This document shows positions 46,241 through 57,788 of a DNA stretch of 64,000 bases, one piece after another. The DNA is from Branchiostoma floridae (Eukaryota; Chordata; Leptocardii; Amphioxiformes; Branchiostomatidae): NCBI RefSeq assembly GCF_000003815.2, contig NC_049987.1, positions 9,996,452 through 10,060,451 on the forward strand, given 5' to 3'. A program made the position numbers and the translations under genes. Position 1 is the stretch's first letter; the number at the start of each line of letters is the position of its first letter. The notes beneath the pieces were generated by a model, which searched no databases, was not told where the DNA came from, and was given only the letters and a program-made list of their open reading frames with translations.

Positions 46241-47770
46241 TATCCTACTACTGAAGTACCGCCAAAATTCTATGGCTTACCAAAAGTTCATAAGGAAGGA
46301 ACGCCACTGAGACCCATTGTTAGTTCCATCAATTCGATTACATACAAGTGTTCTAAATTCCTCGCTGAAATATTGTCACCGTTGGTAGGCAGATCCCAAC
46401 ACCATATAAAGAACTCACAACACTTCGTCGAACTCATAAAAGATCAGAGAGTAGAAAAAGACGAGGAATTGCGCTCCTATGACGTAACAGCCCTGTTTAC
46501 ATCCGTCCCTGTTGACAAAGCTTGTAAGGTAATTTTAGAAAGACTAGAAGAAGATAAAAGCTTGTCAGAACGCACCAAACTAAAGCCCGCCCAGATTGTT
46601 GATTTATTGAACACTTGTTTAAAGTGCACCTACTTTGTTCATGATGGGATTTACTACCAACAAATTCATGGGGCTGCTATGGGGTCCCCAGTGTCCCCTA
46701 TAGTGTGCAATCTTTACCTAGAACACATTGAACAAGTTGCTCTTAGCACTGCCCCCCACCCACCAGTATGGTGGTATAGATATGTGGATGACACTCATAC
46801 TAAACTTAAGAAAGCGTACGCTGAGGAATTCACTGACCATTTGAACAGCCTAGATCCGGACATTAAGTTCACTTTTGAACAACAGCAGAACAACTCCTTA
46901 GCTTTTTTGGACACTCTTACAGTTATAAAAGAGGACGGCTCGCTGCAGATCAGAATTTACAGAAAGAAAACCCACACTGATCAGTACTTGAACTTTTCTT
47001 CCAACCATCCGCTAGACCACAAACTAGGGGTCATTCGCACCCTGTTCCATCGGGCAGAGACCATTATCACTGATCCTCAGGACAAAGAGGAGGAGAAGGA
47101 TCACGTGATCCAGTCCCTAAAACGGTGTGGTTACCCCGATTGGGCCATCAAAAAGGCCACTACACCTAAGTCAGTACAAACTACGAAAACCACATCTTCC
47201 AAACCTAACAAGGGGTTAGTGGTCTTGCCGTATTCCAAGGGTATTTCTGAAGCACTACGTAGGACCTTCGGGAAATATGGAATAAAGACCTGCTTCAAAC
47301 CGACCCAGACTCTAAGAAATGTACTTGTATCACCGAAAGACAAAACACCTAGGGAGAGCAAATGTGGAGTAGTCTACCATATACGTTGCCAAGGTAATAC
47401 AAACAAAGGTCAGTGCAAGGAATCGTATATCGGAGAAACAGAGCGCGCATTAAAAACGAGATTCCTGGAACACCAGCGACCAAGTTCTGTGGGCTCGGAA
47501 GTGTCCAAACATATACACATTGAGTCGCCAGGACACTCAGTTTCTCTTGAAAAAGTCAAAATCCTTGACTCAGAGCCGGAGTTCTTTGCAAGAAGAGTAA
47601 AGGAGGCTGTGTACATTCGTGCCCACGGTCCATCACTAAACAGAGACGGGGGGCGACACAGGTTATCTGGCATCTACGACCCTCTGCTGCAGTCGTTTGT
47701 CCCTGACGTCACGTCCGGAAGTTACAGCAGACGGGTCCATTCCGTGAACAAGGCTGACGGAGTCGGCTGA
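46199..47770 (+). CDS. Penelope-like reverse transcriptase with GIY-YIG endonuclease, N-terminally short
   Basis: An uninterrupted frame of 523 residues from a true ATG. Reverse transcriptase: PKFYGLPKVHK (23-32) and PLRPIVSSI (37-44), motif A SYDVTALFTSVP (93-104), motif B HGAAMGSPVSPIVCNLYLE (158-175), motif C YRYVDD (193-198). Endonuclease: GVVYHIRC (390-397), then SYIGETERALKTRFLEHQ (409-426), the GIY-YIG core, and KEAVYIRAHGP further on. Full-length Penelope proteins are usually well over 700 residues; here the part before the PKFYGLPK motif is missing. The first 14 residues come from the left inverted arm and the last 24, with the stop, from the right arm, so the present ends are probably made by the arms. 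The element would cut and prime within the nucleus. Activity is doubtful because of the missing N-terminus. Confidence 0.92.
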   Translation: MDPSAVTSGRDVRDYPTTEVPPKFYGLPKVHKEGTPLRPIVSSINSITYKCSKFLAEILSPLVGRSQHHIKNSQHFVELIKDQRVEKDEELRSYDVTALFTSVPVDKACKVILERLEEDKSLSERTKLKPAQIVDLLNTCLKCTYFVHDGIYYQQIHGAAMGSPVSPIVCNLYLEHIEQVALSTAPHPPVWWYRYVDDTHTKLKKAYAEEFTDHLNSLDPDIKFTFEQQQNNSLAFLDTLTVIKEDGSLQIRIYRKKTHTDQYLNFSSNHPLDHKLGVIRTLFHRAETIITDPQDKEEEKDHVIQSLKRCGYPDWAIKKATTPKSVQTTKTTSSKPNKGLVVLPYSKGISEALRRTFGKYGIKTCFKPTQTLRNVLVSPKDKTPRESKCGVVYHIRCQGNTNKGQCKESYIGETERALKTRFLEHQRPSSVGSEVSKHIHIESPGHSVSLEKVKILDSEPEFFARRVKEAVYIRAHGPSLNRDGGRHRLSGIYDPLLQSFVPDVTSGSYSRRVHSVNKADGVG

Positions 47771-47820
47771 AAATTTGGGGTAAGTCCCAATTAATCTTAG
47801 TGTTGGTTAAGTAAAGTTTA
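47699..47820 (-). repeat. Right 122-bp inverted arm of the Penelope-like element
   Basis: Exact reverse complement of the left arm. It supplies the C-terminal residues and the TGA stop (47768-47770) of the retroelement frame. Confidence 0.9.
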
Positions 47821-47832
47821 CCTCGAAAATGT

Positions 47833-50800
47833 ATTGAAAACATCGGGGTTGGGTCAGAGCAGCATTTCCTGTATGTTGGTTTCCATCCCACGTCGCGGTG
47901 AGACCACCTTTGAATAGCAATGTGATCCTGTCTTTAATTCTATTTCGAAGCTTCCAATAGAGCCCGAGTGCAAAAATACATATAATAGGAACCAGATCTA
48001 GACCAATGGACTTTACAAGTGCAGCTACGCACTATTCCTCTTTATAATTGTATTGCCACAATAGGTCAAAGCAATCTTTACCTTTGTTGAACGAACGGAT
48101 TTTGGGGCAAACTGGAAAATTGGTTTTGGGGCTCGTAGTTTGGCATTCATCACGATTCATGGGCAGATGTTTTATGCAAAATTTAAAATAATGTTAAGCA
48201 TTTTAATTTATTTCCTCAAGAAAAACATAAAAAATCAAAAATGGCATTGGATGACGATATACCCATTGCATTTTAAGTACGGATAGAGATACCTAAAGGT
48301 CATTCCGAATTCCGATGCGCACTTCTCCTTTGCGCTCCCTTCTTAATAAACCGGAATACCCACCCCTTTGTTGTTGACAGGTCAATAGTACAAATCCCCC
48401 GTTCTATCAAAGGCTTTGTGGAAGATTAAATAATCATACACCATACGTGGTTTGAAGCTTCGCCAACAATTTAACTTCCGTGACCACTAGCTATAAATTC
48501 TTATCAATAAACCATGGTATTCTCAACGAGCTGCACTGGAGTCATTGGTAGAACTTTGGCAAGTACGTACACTCATCTCGACCTGGTATTGTTCTGTTAA
48601 CACTAATGTCATTACTTCAATCTCCAGAAATTAGGAGATATCATATTCCAAGCTGACTGATCCTTACAACAGCTGGAACGTTGGGATGCGAACAATATTC
48701 GCTTTCAGTGACCCGGCACCCCAGCAGATCAGGAGCGGAGGGCGTTCCGTTGCGTAATTATTGGTGCGGCAAGAACCACGCACGAAGCCCGGGGGTTAGA
48801 CTGGTGGTGCTCAGATGCAAGAATGGATTAGAGAAGATGGGGTTTTCAAAGATAGAGATAGCAACACTGTGCAGTTTGTCTGAGAGGTGAGCACATATGC
48901 TTTTATTCATAACGGTCTTTTTTTTTTAAATCTTGGTATATTTTAAACATGCTTGTTGATTCTACTGACCTATGTTCACTTTTACGCCAATTTAGAGTAT
49001 TGCCTACTTTGCATTATATCATTTAGTGAATATACGTAGGAATGGTATATGACTGCAAACCGTATCATTATATGTACTGAGATTAGCAAATGTTGGGCAA
49101 AAGAACCAAAGGTTTTACTGATTTTTTAAAATAATTTCACATATTTGGTTGATGTTTAAATGGACGTGTGATGTTATGTGAGGCGATATAACGATGTGTC
49201 AATGTGTAATCAGAATACCAATCACACCATGTATTAATGGTTATGTCAATTATTATGATATTTCGTTCTTACATCTGAATTTCTCGTGCACAACTAAGTC
49301 ACCAAGTTGATCTTTTATTTCATGCTTATAAATGATTATTTTCTAGCCCTGAGATGAAATTTAGTACAATAAATGCATGGATATGCAATATTCTAAAATA
49401 ATCTACGTAGCCTTTGTTTATAGCAGTTCAATAGCCTACATGGAAAAAGTTTGTTGATGAGATTTGACCAAGGATAATGAATATTGCGCCGTTTCTACTG
49501 TACAATTTATTGTTAAATTCTACATAGCTTGACATCATCAAACACACATATATGCAAACACACACAAACACATGAACACGCAAACACGCACATACAACGA
49601 TATCGACAGATACAAAGACAGAAACACATAGGAATGCACACATGCACATTAAACAAATAACTTTTCAGTAGAATATTACTTAGGTATTTTCGTGTAGGAT
49701 TGATTCAACATTTCGCTAATTTACGATCGGTGACCTTAGTTCTTCATGGGTCACAGCACCAGGTTATTGGACATGGCCGTAGTATTATTGCAAGTCCATA
49801 ATGTAGGAAGATTTCAACAGTGACTTTCCTGAAGGAAAGCGCTATAGTGTCATTGAATATAGCAATCATAAATACTACATTAGCATAAATATGTGATAAT
49901 AGTCTTCTGCATTGCTTAAGCTAATATGTCATTCTCAGAAAATTTTGTGAAAAAATCTTTTTGGGGGTGAGTTGAAAACAATATCTACAACCATGTTGTG
50001 TCCCTGAATGCCCGAAAGCTTTGTTGATCGATTGGCTATTGCTTTGCATGCCAACTGTTTGCCAGTAGCTTGTCAAGGTGGGATCATGGGTTTAGACGAT
50101 GTAAAAATGTGTACGGCAGGATTTCAAATCGGTAAGATGAATGAGTAACGGTTATTCACAGCCACATTCATCGTATTGTACGTCGTCGTAAGATTTTGAT
50201 GTTGAAGGATTTTCGTGCACTATCCCTAAATGACCGAAAGCTTTGTATAGACATTGGTTATGGCTTTGAAGGAGAATTGTTTGCTGTTGTAGCTTGCCAA
50301 TGTGGGATCATGGGTTTAGACGATTTTAAGATTGGTATGCCGCGATTTGTAAGTTGGCCACATTCATCGTATCGATACTAGGCGTAAGTCCCTTCCTGTG
50401 CCAAAGCAGCTTCATCTTTACAAACATGTGCGTCCATCCCAATGATGCCTTCAGTTTTCGTTCGTCTGAAACTCCTACGGGGAATGAGACGTGTGCAATC
50501 CTGTATATGCGTGATGAGGAAGTAACTATTAGTTCAACAGTCAATGTGGCATCGTTACACCACAGGAATAGCAAAAGAATGTGGGTGGAGGGGGTGCGGC
50601 GCTATTCAGTAATTTATTGAAAAGAGTAGGAATATTTATGGTTACTTCGTAGATATTTTACCCCGATTGAACACAAAAATAGCATTATACATCACCGACT
50701 TAATTACACTATTACAAAATATTCCGTAATTTTCTACCGCGTTGAAGCCAGTGTTGCATCCCTGCGGCGAATACAATTGGGTCTATTCTGTGCTACTATG

Positions 50801-51871
50801 CGCAATATTGATCTGTCTAGAACAACCATCCTCGGCTTAGGGAATGATGAATCTTGCCTTCTTCTTACCATTGTTTTATCTGTGGGCTATGGGCCGTATG
50901 AAACTTGCCAACTTTGCCTAACTAAGCCTATTTTACGATCCTACGAAAATGAAATATTGCATCTCTCAAGTACTGGAACATAAAGTTTACCTTGGATACT
51001 TTGTAATTGCCTATAGGACAACCTGCTACTGTCATTGCTTGCTATATTATATACTTGTGAATATAGAAAATAATGTGAAAGAATTAGTTGCCAGCGTTGA
51101 GTCAAAAAGAGAAAGAATGCGATAAATCAGGCAGGAATTCCGTTCGTGGGAACATCCATTTTATCCCCATATGCTGATCGTTGAACAAATGAAGGATATC
51201 GGGGATTTTGCTGACCTGAAAACACTAGAGCATGAAATCCCCTTGTTCGACACTGTCTGTCTTCATTACGCTGCATAAATACAGATAGACGAAGTATACC
51301 CAACATCACAACGCTGATGAATGAGGCTTGTTAGCTGGTATCCAACCAGGCCCAGATACCTGTCAACACAGTAAGCAACCTCTCAAAGCTTAGGCTAAGG
51401 TACGTTGCACTCTGTGAGAGATAGGCTAAAATAAGATCATACCTTCGATAGTTTAAAACCAGGCCAACCGTAAAATTTAAACCCGATACACTGATCTACC
51501 AGGAGACTAGGTCTTAGTGCGTTTCGGTAGATAGATATTACATTAGCTGTGTATCTATCCTGGAAACGATCCCCGGCCCAAAGAGTAATAACCGTAATAA
51601 TTGGTACTGAAACCCGGAAGCCATGGGCTTTGGAGATGGACATTTATATTTATAAAGCCTCTCCTTTTACAAAATGTAAGGATGTCGGCGTACGTACCTT
51701 CAAAACACTCTCTTTACGACGGAGCTTTTCATCTTCCCATTCTTTTACTTTTGATCTGCTCAATTTTTCCATTACCCCTTTTACAGATCACCCGGCTAAT
51801 AGGCATTGATGAGTCTACCTGATAGTACTGATAGTGTTTGACATCACCATTCTAGTCACGTATGAGTAAAC
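47833..51871. other. No recognisable gene
   Basis: Contains the 223-bp duplication (50.0-50.4 kb) and an AC-rich tract near 49545-49650. Short frames on both strands, none with a known domain. Confidence 0.45.
50002..50375 (+). repeat. ~223-bp direct duplication
   Basis: CCGAAAGCTTTGT (50012 and 50234), GGGATCATGGGTTTAGACGA (50080 and 50304) and CCACATTCATCGTAT (50162 and 50358) recur in order. The copies are diverged and neither has a long open frame. Confidence 0.7.
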
Positions 51872-52147
51872 CTCTGCTGATGACTTTGACCAGGAGCCTC
51901 TCTACACTTTGGACGAATGGCTTTGACAGCCTAGTGTTTGATCGACCCGGAGCCACGAGAAGACACTGAAGGTCAAAAGGTCCGTCGATATTAGCTTTCC
52001 TCGTGTCTTCATTAACTCCTTGGTAGCGCGTGATTGCGGCGCTCGGATCAAGAATATCGTACAACCAGTTCTGGACATCAGCGAAAATTGGATTGTTGCG
52101 TTGGGATTTACCCGTGCTTTCCGGCGTAACGGCACGCTCAGCCTTTA
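51872..52147 (-). CDS. Exon-like open segment (unidentified)
   Basis: The minus-strand frame reads KAERAVTPESTGKSQRNNPI, FADVQNWLYDILDPSAAITR, YQGVNEDTRKANIDGPFDLQ and CLLVAPGRSNTRLSKPFVQS before a GAG|GTTTAC donor-like site. Composition is protein-like and no stop occurs in 92 codons. With acceptor GTCAAG it is a phase 1-1 exon. I do not recognise the product; another frame of the same stretch is also open. Confidence 0.33.
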
Positions 52148-53785
52148 CTTGACATTTTCACAGGAAGTGGCTGGAAGACTCTGAGTCCGCATATTAATTT
52201 TGCCACAACTCTACCCTCCATACTTTGCATTACCAATCTTAGTTCGATAAGTCAAAATATTAACGACAAGCTCTTCATGCACTTCTGCACTTTCTTTTAC
52301 TTCCGCCAGAAAATTAAAGCGCACTAGAAGAATTCATGCGTAGACTGTATTGTCTTTGATTATCTTCAGGTATGATTGTTGTACATTATTTAGTGACCTT
52401 ATACGTATATTAAATTGAAGGTTATGAATGATTACGAATTATTTACTTACCGAAAAAGTTTGTCTCACACTTCTCTAGATCAAATTTATCGTGGAACGCA
52501 GACATTAACCTTAGATGTCAGACGCAAAAGAAATGATATTCATTCGCAGTTGGGGTCTTGGCAATCAATTACTGCTTTCTTAATGTTCTGTTTTCTCCCT
52601 ACTAAATATGAGTCCCATGTGACGTTATCAAAGGAAACTTCTAGTCGTGAATGCCGTCAGTGGGACTTTTGGGAGGTGTTTTCAGCACGAAATGTATTAC
52701 AAAGTATGATATCCTGTGGAATACTTCATGCTTTTACTTCAATAAATATTAACTGTAAGTTGCAATATACATGAATAACGAAAGAAACAAATTGCATAAA
52801 AGTTAATCAGTATCTATATTGTACTATTTACACAGTAAAACTAACATATAAACTCTCTAAAACAGTTTTAGATTGAATAATTTTTAACTATACAAAGCTA
52901 GCATATTTTTACTTGACAGGGTGTAATGTACACAACTCGGACGTTGTAAAACATTACCTAAATGTAGATATATCAAATGCGGAGCACGTAAATTCTTAGG
53001 TCTTCGTAGCTAATGGCAGAGTCTCTACTCGGTCTACTGAGAAAGACATCAGATCACGTGCCTTACAGTAAAGCAAACCTTCTTCCGCTGGACTGATAGG
53101 CGTATCCGCACTGTCCTATCAATCACAGGAGGAACAAAGGAATTCAAAATGGCACGATACTAAAGACCATTACAAGAGATACCTAGTTTGAAGTAAACAT
53201 AGATTCATACCCTATCATGAAATGTATGGTACCCCAAATGGAAAGACTCAAGAAGCTTAAGTAGGCCAGGGTGAATGACCTCAGAACGGTAATCACCTTT
53301 GAAGGGCATTGTGTAGTACTCTTAAGGTTCCTGTCAACCCGTGTATATGTTGCTTTCTGCTTATACGTCAATTCCTGCGCTAGCCTAATTGACATTGCCA
53401 CACGGCTATATATATGCCTAGTTCTCAATTAGAAAGCAGGCCTATCCTTTGTTACACTGTGGATATCATCCTCATGATCAGACGCGTGCGAGATCCAAGC
53501 TAGCTATGATGCGAGCACCATTATGAACCTAATTGGATCAACGAACTGGCTTCCACATCTAATTCTTTTATCTGCAGACCAGGAAGCGTCATGTTTAAAA
53601 TATAAGGCCTTTCATATCCAATTGGAATCTCCCTTTACCATCTACACAATCCTGAAAAGAGCTTCGTTGAGTTTATAGCATTTCTGTCTGTCACTATCAA
53701 GCTGCTATCCGGTCGGTGGTGTGACTACCATTTGTGTATGAGCGTTTAGCTAACGCAAATGCGACAGTTTGTGTCTCTGTCGTAC

Positions 53786-54000
53786 CTTGCATTGTTTCTA
53801 TTGCAGGTTTCAGAACATCTGAAAAAGAAGTCCCCAAGTGGAAGCAACCAAGTTTGATGTACATAGCATCTGGGCCCCACAAGTGGATGAAAAGTCTATA
53901 GTCAGCATTCGGTTCCAGAAGATATGTACCGATAGACAGGTCCCCATTTGTATAAAACGCAGCACAAAACAACGGAGGTCTCTTATCATGGTGTCGGGTT
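53786..54000 (-). CDS. Exon-like open segment (unidentified)
   Basis: The minus-strand frame reads FCAAFYTNGDLSIGTYLLEP, NADYRLFIHLWGPDAMYIKL, GCFHLGTSFSDVLKPAIETM and ends at the donor-like CAAG|GTACGA in phase 1; the acceptor candidate is GTTACAAAG. It would join in phase with 52147-51872. It looks like part of a folded domain, but I cannot name one. Confidence 0.33.
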
Positions 54001-55144
54001 CTTTGTAACTTATAGGTAAGTGCTTATTATCATAAATTAGTATGTATACTAGTCTAATTCCTTACATTGACGCTTGCCTAGCTGCATTGAAGATCTTCAG
54101 GCAGTTTTGAAGCTACACTGAAGATACATTTTACACGGTTTGAACAACGATAGCACACCCTTATTAACGCATAGGAGTAAGTGTCTGTACTTTTGCCCTT
54201 GAGGGTTACTCACACACAAAGCGCTAGGCAATCTCTGCACGAAAAACGCACCGCCAATGCAAACGGTAAAAGCAACACTTACGCCTGCCCAAGGTTCTTT
54301 ACAAGTCAATGACCTACATGTACAGGAGATACGATATAGGCTTACACAAGATTGAGAGGACACAAATTGACCTGCCAAACTTTATGTGGATATAGATGGG
54401 GGAAAATACAGACACAGAATAAAATTGTAAGATGTCTTGGCATTACCAGAGCCCCGCCCACCCAAACAAAACGCTTTTCATAACTTTCCGTAGCACCTGA
54501 TGAGTCGCTCTGTGAGCAGTTGCGAGGTCTTTTATCAGTAGCAATACGTTTTCTGGAAGATATTTGAATGATGTTTACACGATCTCGGTTGACACTGAAA
54601 TACATTATAGCGGTTACATAATGACTTGGCCTTTTATGACATGCAAAACGCACATATGTACATATGTTGCCCTACAGAGAGAGAGGCTACCTCTTTGTGG
54701 AGGAGTTGAAGCTAAAAGTGATTTTATATTCATATCAATGCTTTGTTTATTGAACCGAAAAAATTAATTGGACACAAGGGGAAGTACTGGTGGGCATAAT
54801 GTTTTCATGTTATACTTTAAACCTAAGTAAATGAACAAGTATGATTGACATATTACATTTATATTGAATGCATTATTTGGTTAATTTCTTGCATTTACTT
54901 GTTCTGCGCATACATTGCTTTGTTTGTATGTCATGTTGAATACTAGATATTCAACACAGTATTATCCTTAAGATATATAGAGAATTGAACTTTCCATTTT
55001 GTCCGTGAAGTTTGAAAGGATTCATGATCGGTCAGGCAAACCCAATCAATTCTATGTTAGACACTAGTGTGGCGTTGCCTTCAATGGAACAGTGAACATC
55101 ATAACAACCGGATATGAAGATCATGCCCCGTTAACACATCGGGA
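54001..55144. other. No gene seen
   Basis: AT-rich sequence between the exon-like segment at 53.8-54.0 kb and the LINE/mariner composite; nothing recognisable. Confidence 0.5.
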
Positions 55145-55192
55145 AATCCCTTGCAGTATTAACCTTTTACTCAGGGCTGAACTCCAGTGGTA

Positions 55193-55770
55193 CGAGGGGC
55201 GTGCAATAAGAAATGCCCCTGACTCATTTCCCATAGCAGGAGATTAATGAAACTTGGCACAGTTATTAGCCTATTTCTTCATAGGAACCACCCAGAGTTA
55301 TGCATTTCTCCCATCATTTGATGCAGCTCTGGCCACCGTTTTTGTAGGACACCCCAGGTTGGTCCTCCAACAGATGCCTCATCAATGGCAGAAGAGGGAC
55401 GACCGAGTCTGGGAGCTGTTTCCACAGACTTCCGACCATGTTTGAATTCAGGATGCTAGCGTTTTACAAGGTCATATGATGGGGTATCATCACCATAAGT
55501 CTCTTTCATTTCATCAAAAGTCTCCTTTGGTGTGCGTCCTTTCAAATACAAAAACCGGATCACTGAGCGACACTCAACTGGCTCCATTTCACACCTGGTC
55601 CATTTCACACCTGACTCAGTTCAAACACCAGTAAATCAGAAACCACAATTAGTTCAGAACTGTTGTTTGCAACGTAACCCAAGAAGATATGAATCATTAC
55701 ACATACAACATTTCATCTAGATCAAACAACTGGAAGTGGGTCAGGGGCATTTCTTATTGCACGCCCTTCG
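55193..55770 (-). mobile_element. Non-autonomous mariner-type element inserted in a LINE
   Basis: A 578-bp element with terminal inverted repeats of about 37 bp (outer end CGAGGGGCGTGCAATAAGAA on the left, CGAAGGGCGTGCAATAAGAA read inward on the right; about 34 of 37 match). It is flanked on both sides by TA (55191-55192 and 55771-55772), the target duplication of the Tc1/mariner superfamily. Inside, on the minus strand, only the N-terminal part of a mariner transposase remains, so the element is an internal deletion product needing a transposase from elsewhere. Taking it out together with one TA rejoins a LINE reading frame. Confidence 0.88.
55320..55587 (-). pseudogene. Mariner transposase remnant (N-terminal helix-turn-helix)
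   Basis: From the ATG at 55587 the frame reads MEPVECRSVIRFLYLKGRTP, then KETFDEMKETYGDDTPSYDL, a stop (TAG at 55458-55456), and on in the same frame HPEFKHGRKSVETAPRLGRP. This is the paired-like HTH of mariner/SETMAR-type transposases, where the stop replaces the Trp of the usual V-x-R-W-x-x-x-F motif (TGG to TAG). The DDD/DDE catalytic domain is gone. It is therefore a broken, non-functional remnant. Confidence 0.75.
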
Positions 55771-55772
55771 TA

Positions 55773-56203
55773 GGACCGGAAACCAAGGAAACAAACTAAG
55801 AACATATAGAAAAATCAAACATACCTACGAAAGAGAACAGTACCTTAATATTCAGAATTTCAACCATCGCCGAGCCATGGCTAGATTAAGAATCAGTAAC
55901 CATCCCCTACAAATTGAAGTGGGAAGATACAACCAGACTCCTCCGAATAATAGACTCTGTACACTTTGTAACTCCAACCGTATAGAGAATGAAGTCCATT
56001 TTATATTAGAGTGTCCTTTATACAATGACATGCGCAACTCTTTTATCAGTGCTCTGAATGTAGTAGATACACGATGTAAAGAGTTAACCAACGACAACCT
56101 GTTTGTACATATAATGACAACCACAAACAACTTTGTACAACACAAACTCTGTGAGTTCGTATACACATGTTTTAAGAAAAGGGAAGAGTCATGTAAACGT
56201 TAG
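55773..56203 (+). pseudogene. LINE ORF2 C-terminal domain with CCHC knuckle (fragment)
   Basis: It reads NKLRTYRKIKHTYEREQYLN, then a region ending LRISNHPLQIEVGRY, then CTLCNSNRIENEVHFILEC, a C-x2-C-x9-H-x4-C cluster found at the C-termini of CR1/L2-related non-LTR proteins. It ends with TAG at 56201-56203. The same layout occurs in the minus-strand LINE at 59116-59547 (CKYCPSNAVEDESHFITNC), so the two belong to related families. There is no start codon of its own; it is the tail of a larger lost frame. Confidence 0.8.
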
Positions 56204-56345
56204 ATATAGTGATAGCTTAGTTGCAGATGTATTGTTTATTCAATTGTAATACTACATGTTATAGTACTTAGTCTTTATAATTAGTATCCCATCATGGGAT
56301 TTGCTGCATTTAGCCCACATGGGCAGGAACATGCAAATAAAGATC

Positions 56346-57788
56346 ATTCATTAACCCCGCCCATCAAGATAACTACAGTTTCCATGCCATGATAGAAATA
56401 GCAAACACAACTACGACAAAGATGGGTTAACAAGATAGGCAGCAAAGATCAAGACACTGTCTCACGATTCTCTTTCGTGTACGTATAATAATTCAATGAA
56501 ACGTTTTACATGCTCTAATCCAACTGTTAAGACTCAATATGTTGACATAGGGTTGAGATAAAGATCATAAAGATAATGGTTGTTAAGAGGGCAAAATAAC
56601 GGGAATTGTTATCATGGATGCCATTAATTTTATAGCTCTATCGTCAGTAATTTTACGACGCAATGCTCGTTTTTCCCGTGCTCGTCTGAGAATCTATGGC
56701 GGGATTTAATGATCCATGTCTGGATGTCCTCGTATAAATCAGCCACTACATGTGGCACACATTAATCTGTGAGTCCCCCACTTGCTTGATATCCAAACGG
56801 CGAGAAGAGGAGATGTAATACACAGGCAGTAACCTGCGAGTTGCAAGTCATCAGACAAAGCATTTACAACCTCAATATATCATTGCACATGGAGTGGTGC
56901 ATAGTAAATTTCTATTGATATGTACCCTTCAGACATGACAAGGTTTAAGTTAAGCTTTGTAACAACGTTTATAAGCCTTGATAATGCGGTCTGTTCTGTA
57001 CCATGTTGCTGAATAACCATATATAATACATGTATGTTGAGAGTAAATAGTTTACCCTTTTGGTTCTGAACAAATATTCATTGTTGGAGGTAAACGGTAG
57101 TTTCCCTCACAGTTTATGCATCACTTGTTAACAACAAATAGCCCATACCATTAAGGTAGACCTTTACAGGCCTTTGATCACAATGATGCTGCTTGTATCG
57201 GTGCTACTATAATTGAGTATTTGACGCAACCGTAAACTTCAATGTATATGTAAGGGAGTTAAGTGTCCGGTTGGCTTTTGTTTTATTCAGTAAGCGACAT
57301 GTCAAGCTCAAGGAATTGAGATTCAATCAGGGTTATCTCCCAAGACTCGAACCACATATGGTAAGATTACATGTCACGCTTGAAACGTGACCGGCTGCGA
57401 TCGCTGTGCAATGGTAGTATGGCAGACCAGAGTACAGGCTACCTTTCTGTAGATTGTAGATGTTTGGTAGGTGTTGTTCATATCCAGACAATTGTTATTG
57501 TTACGCCAACTGTCAACGTAAAAAGACTGGTGGAGATGATGATATGCTATCGGTTAAAGCTAAGATAATGCCTAGTATGCAGATAGGTGAAACATACTGA
57601 CCTTTGACATTTGCTTCGGAAACCAATATCAGTTTTAATGACTTTGGCGCCTGGTTACACTGGAAATAGAGCAGAACGGAAAAGATTACAATCACAACAG
57701 GAGTTTGGGAATACCTCTCCGATCAGCTAATTGTACTTACCCATTTTCTTCCCATAGTGGGGCAGATAACTGAAAAATCTTTCACTTT
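56346..57788. other. No gene seen
   Basis: Lies between the LINE 3' end and the inverted repeat module; no coding or repeat structure recognised. Confidence 0.5.

Larger units (their letters stand above)
46059..47832 (+). mobile_element. Penelope-like retroelement insertion with inverted terminal arms
   Basis: The insertion consists of the 14-bp direct repeat TACCTCGAAAATGT (46059-46072 and 47819-47832), a 46-bp spacer, a 122-bp left arm (46119-46240), the coding core, and the exact reverse complement of that arm (47699-47820). The right direct repeat overlaps the arm by two bases. Penelope-type elements are known to carry terminal repeats in direct or inverted orientation and to make target duplications of variable length. 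The direct repeat is read as the target duplication. The 46 bp on the left may be element sequence left of the arm. The intact frame and identical arms suggest a recent insertion. Confidence 0.85.
55145..56345 (+). mobile_element. LINE 3' fragment (CR1/L2-like clade), split by the mariner element
   Basis: The coding end of a non-LTR retrotransposon followed by its 3' tail. It continues for about 45 bp to the left of the mariner insertion (reading LAVLTFYSGLNSSG before the TA) and resumes on the right as RTGNQGNKLRTYRKIK. The tail contains the perfect palindrome ATCCCATCATGGGAT (56287-56301) and a second hairpin, TAGCCCACATGGGCA, then GCAAATAAA, and ends in short ATTCATT-type repeats. The reverse transcriptase domain is absent, as usual for 5'-truncated insertions. 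Confidence 0.75.

Noticed and set aside
46059-47832. Hammerhead ribozyme in the Penelope-like terminal arms
   Set aside because: Such ribozymes are known in Penelope-like elements, but no CTGATGA core with a matching GAAA was found in the arms or their flanks.
49428-49649. Minus-strand Cys/Val-rich 73-codon frame
   Set aside because: It is a translation of an AC-rich simple-sequence tract.
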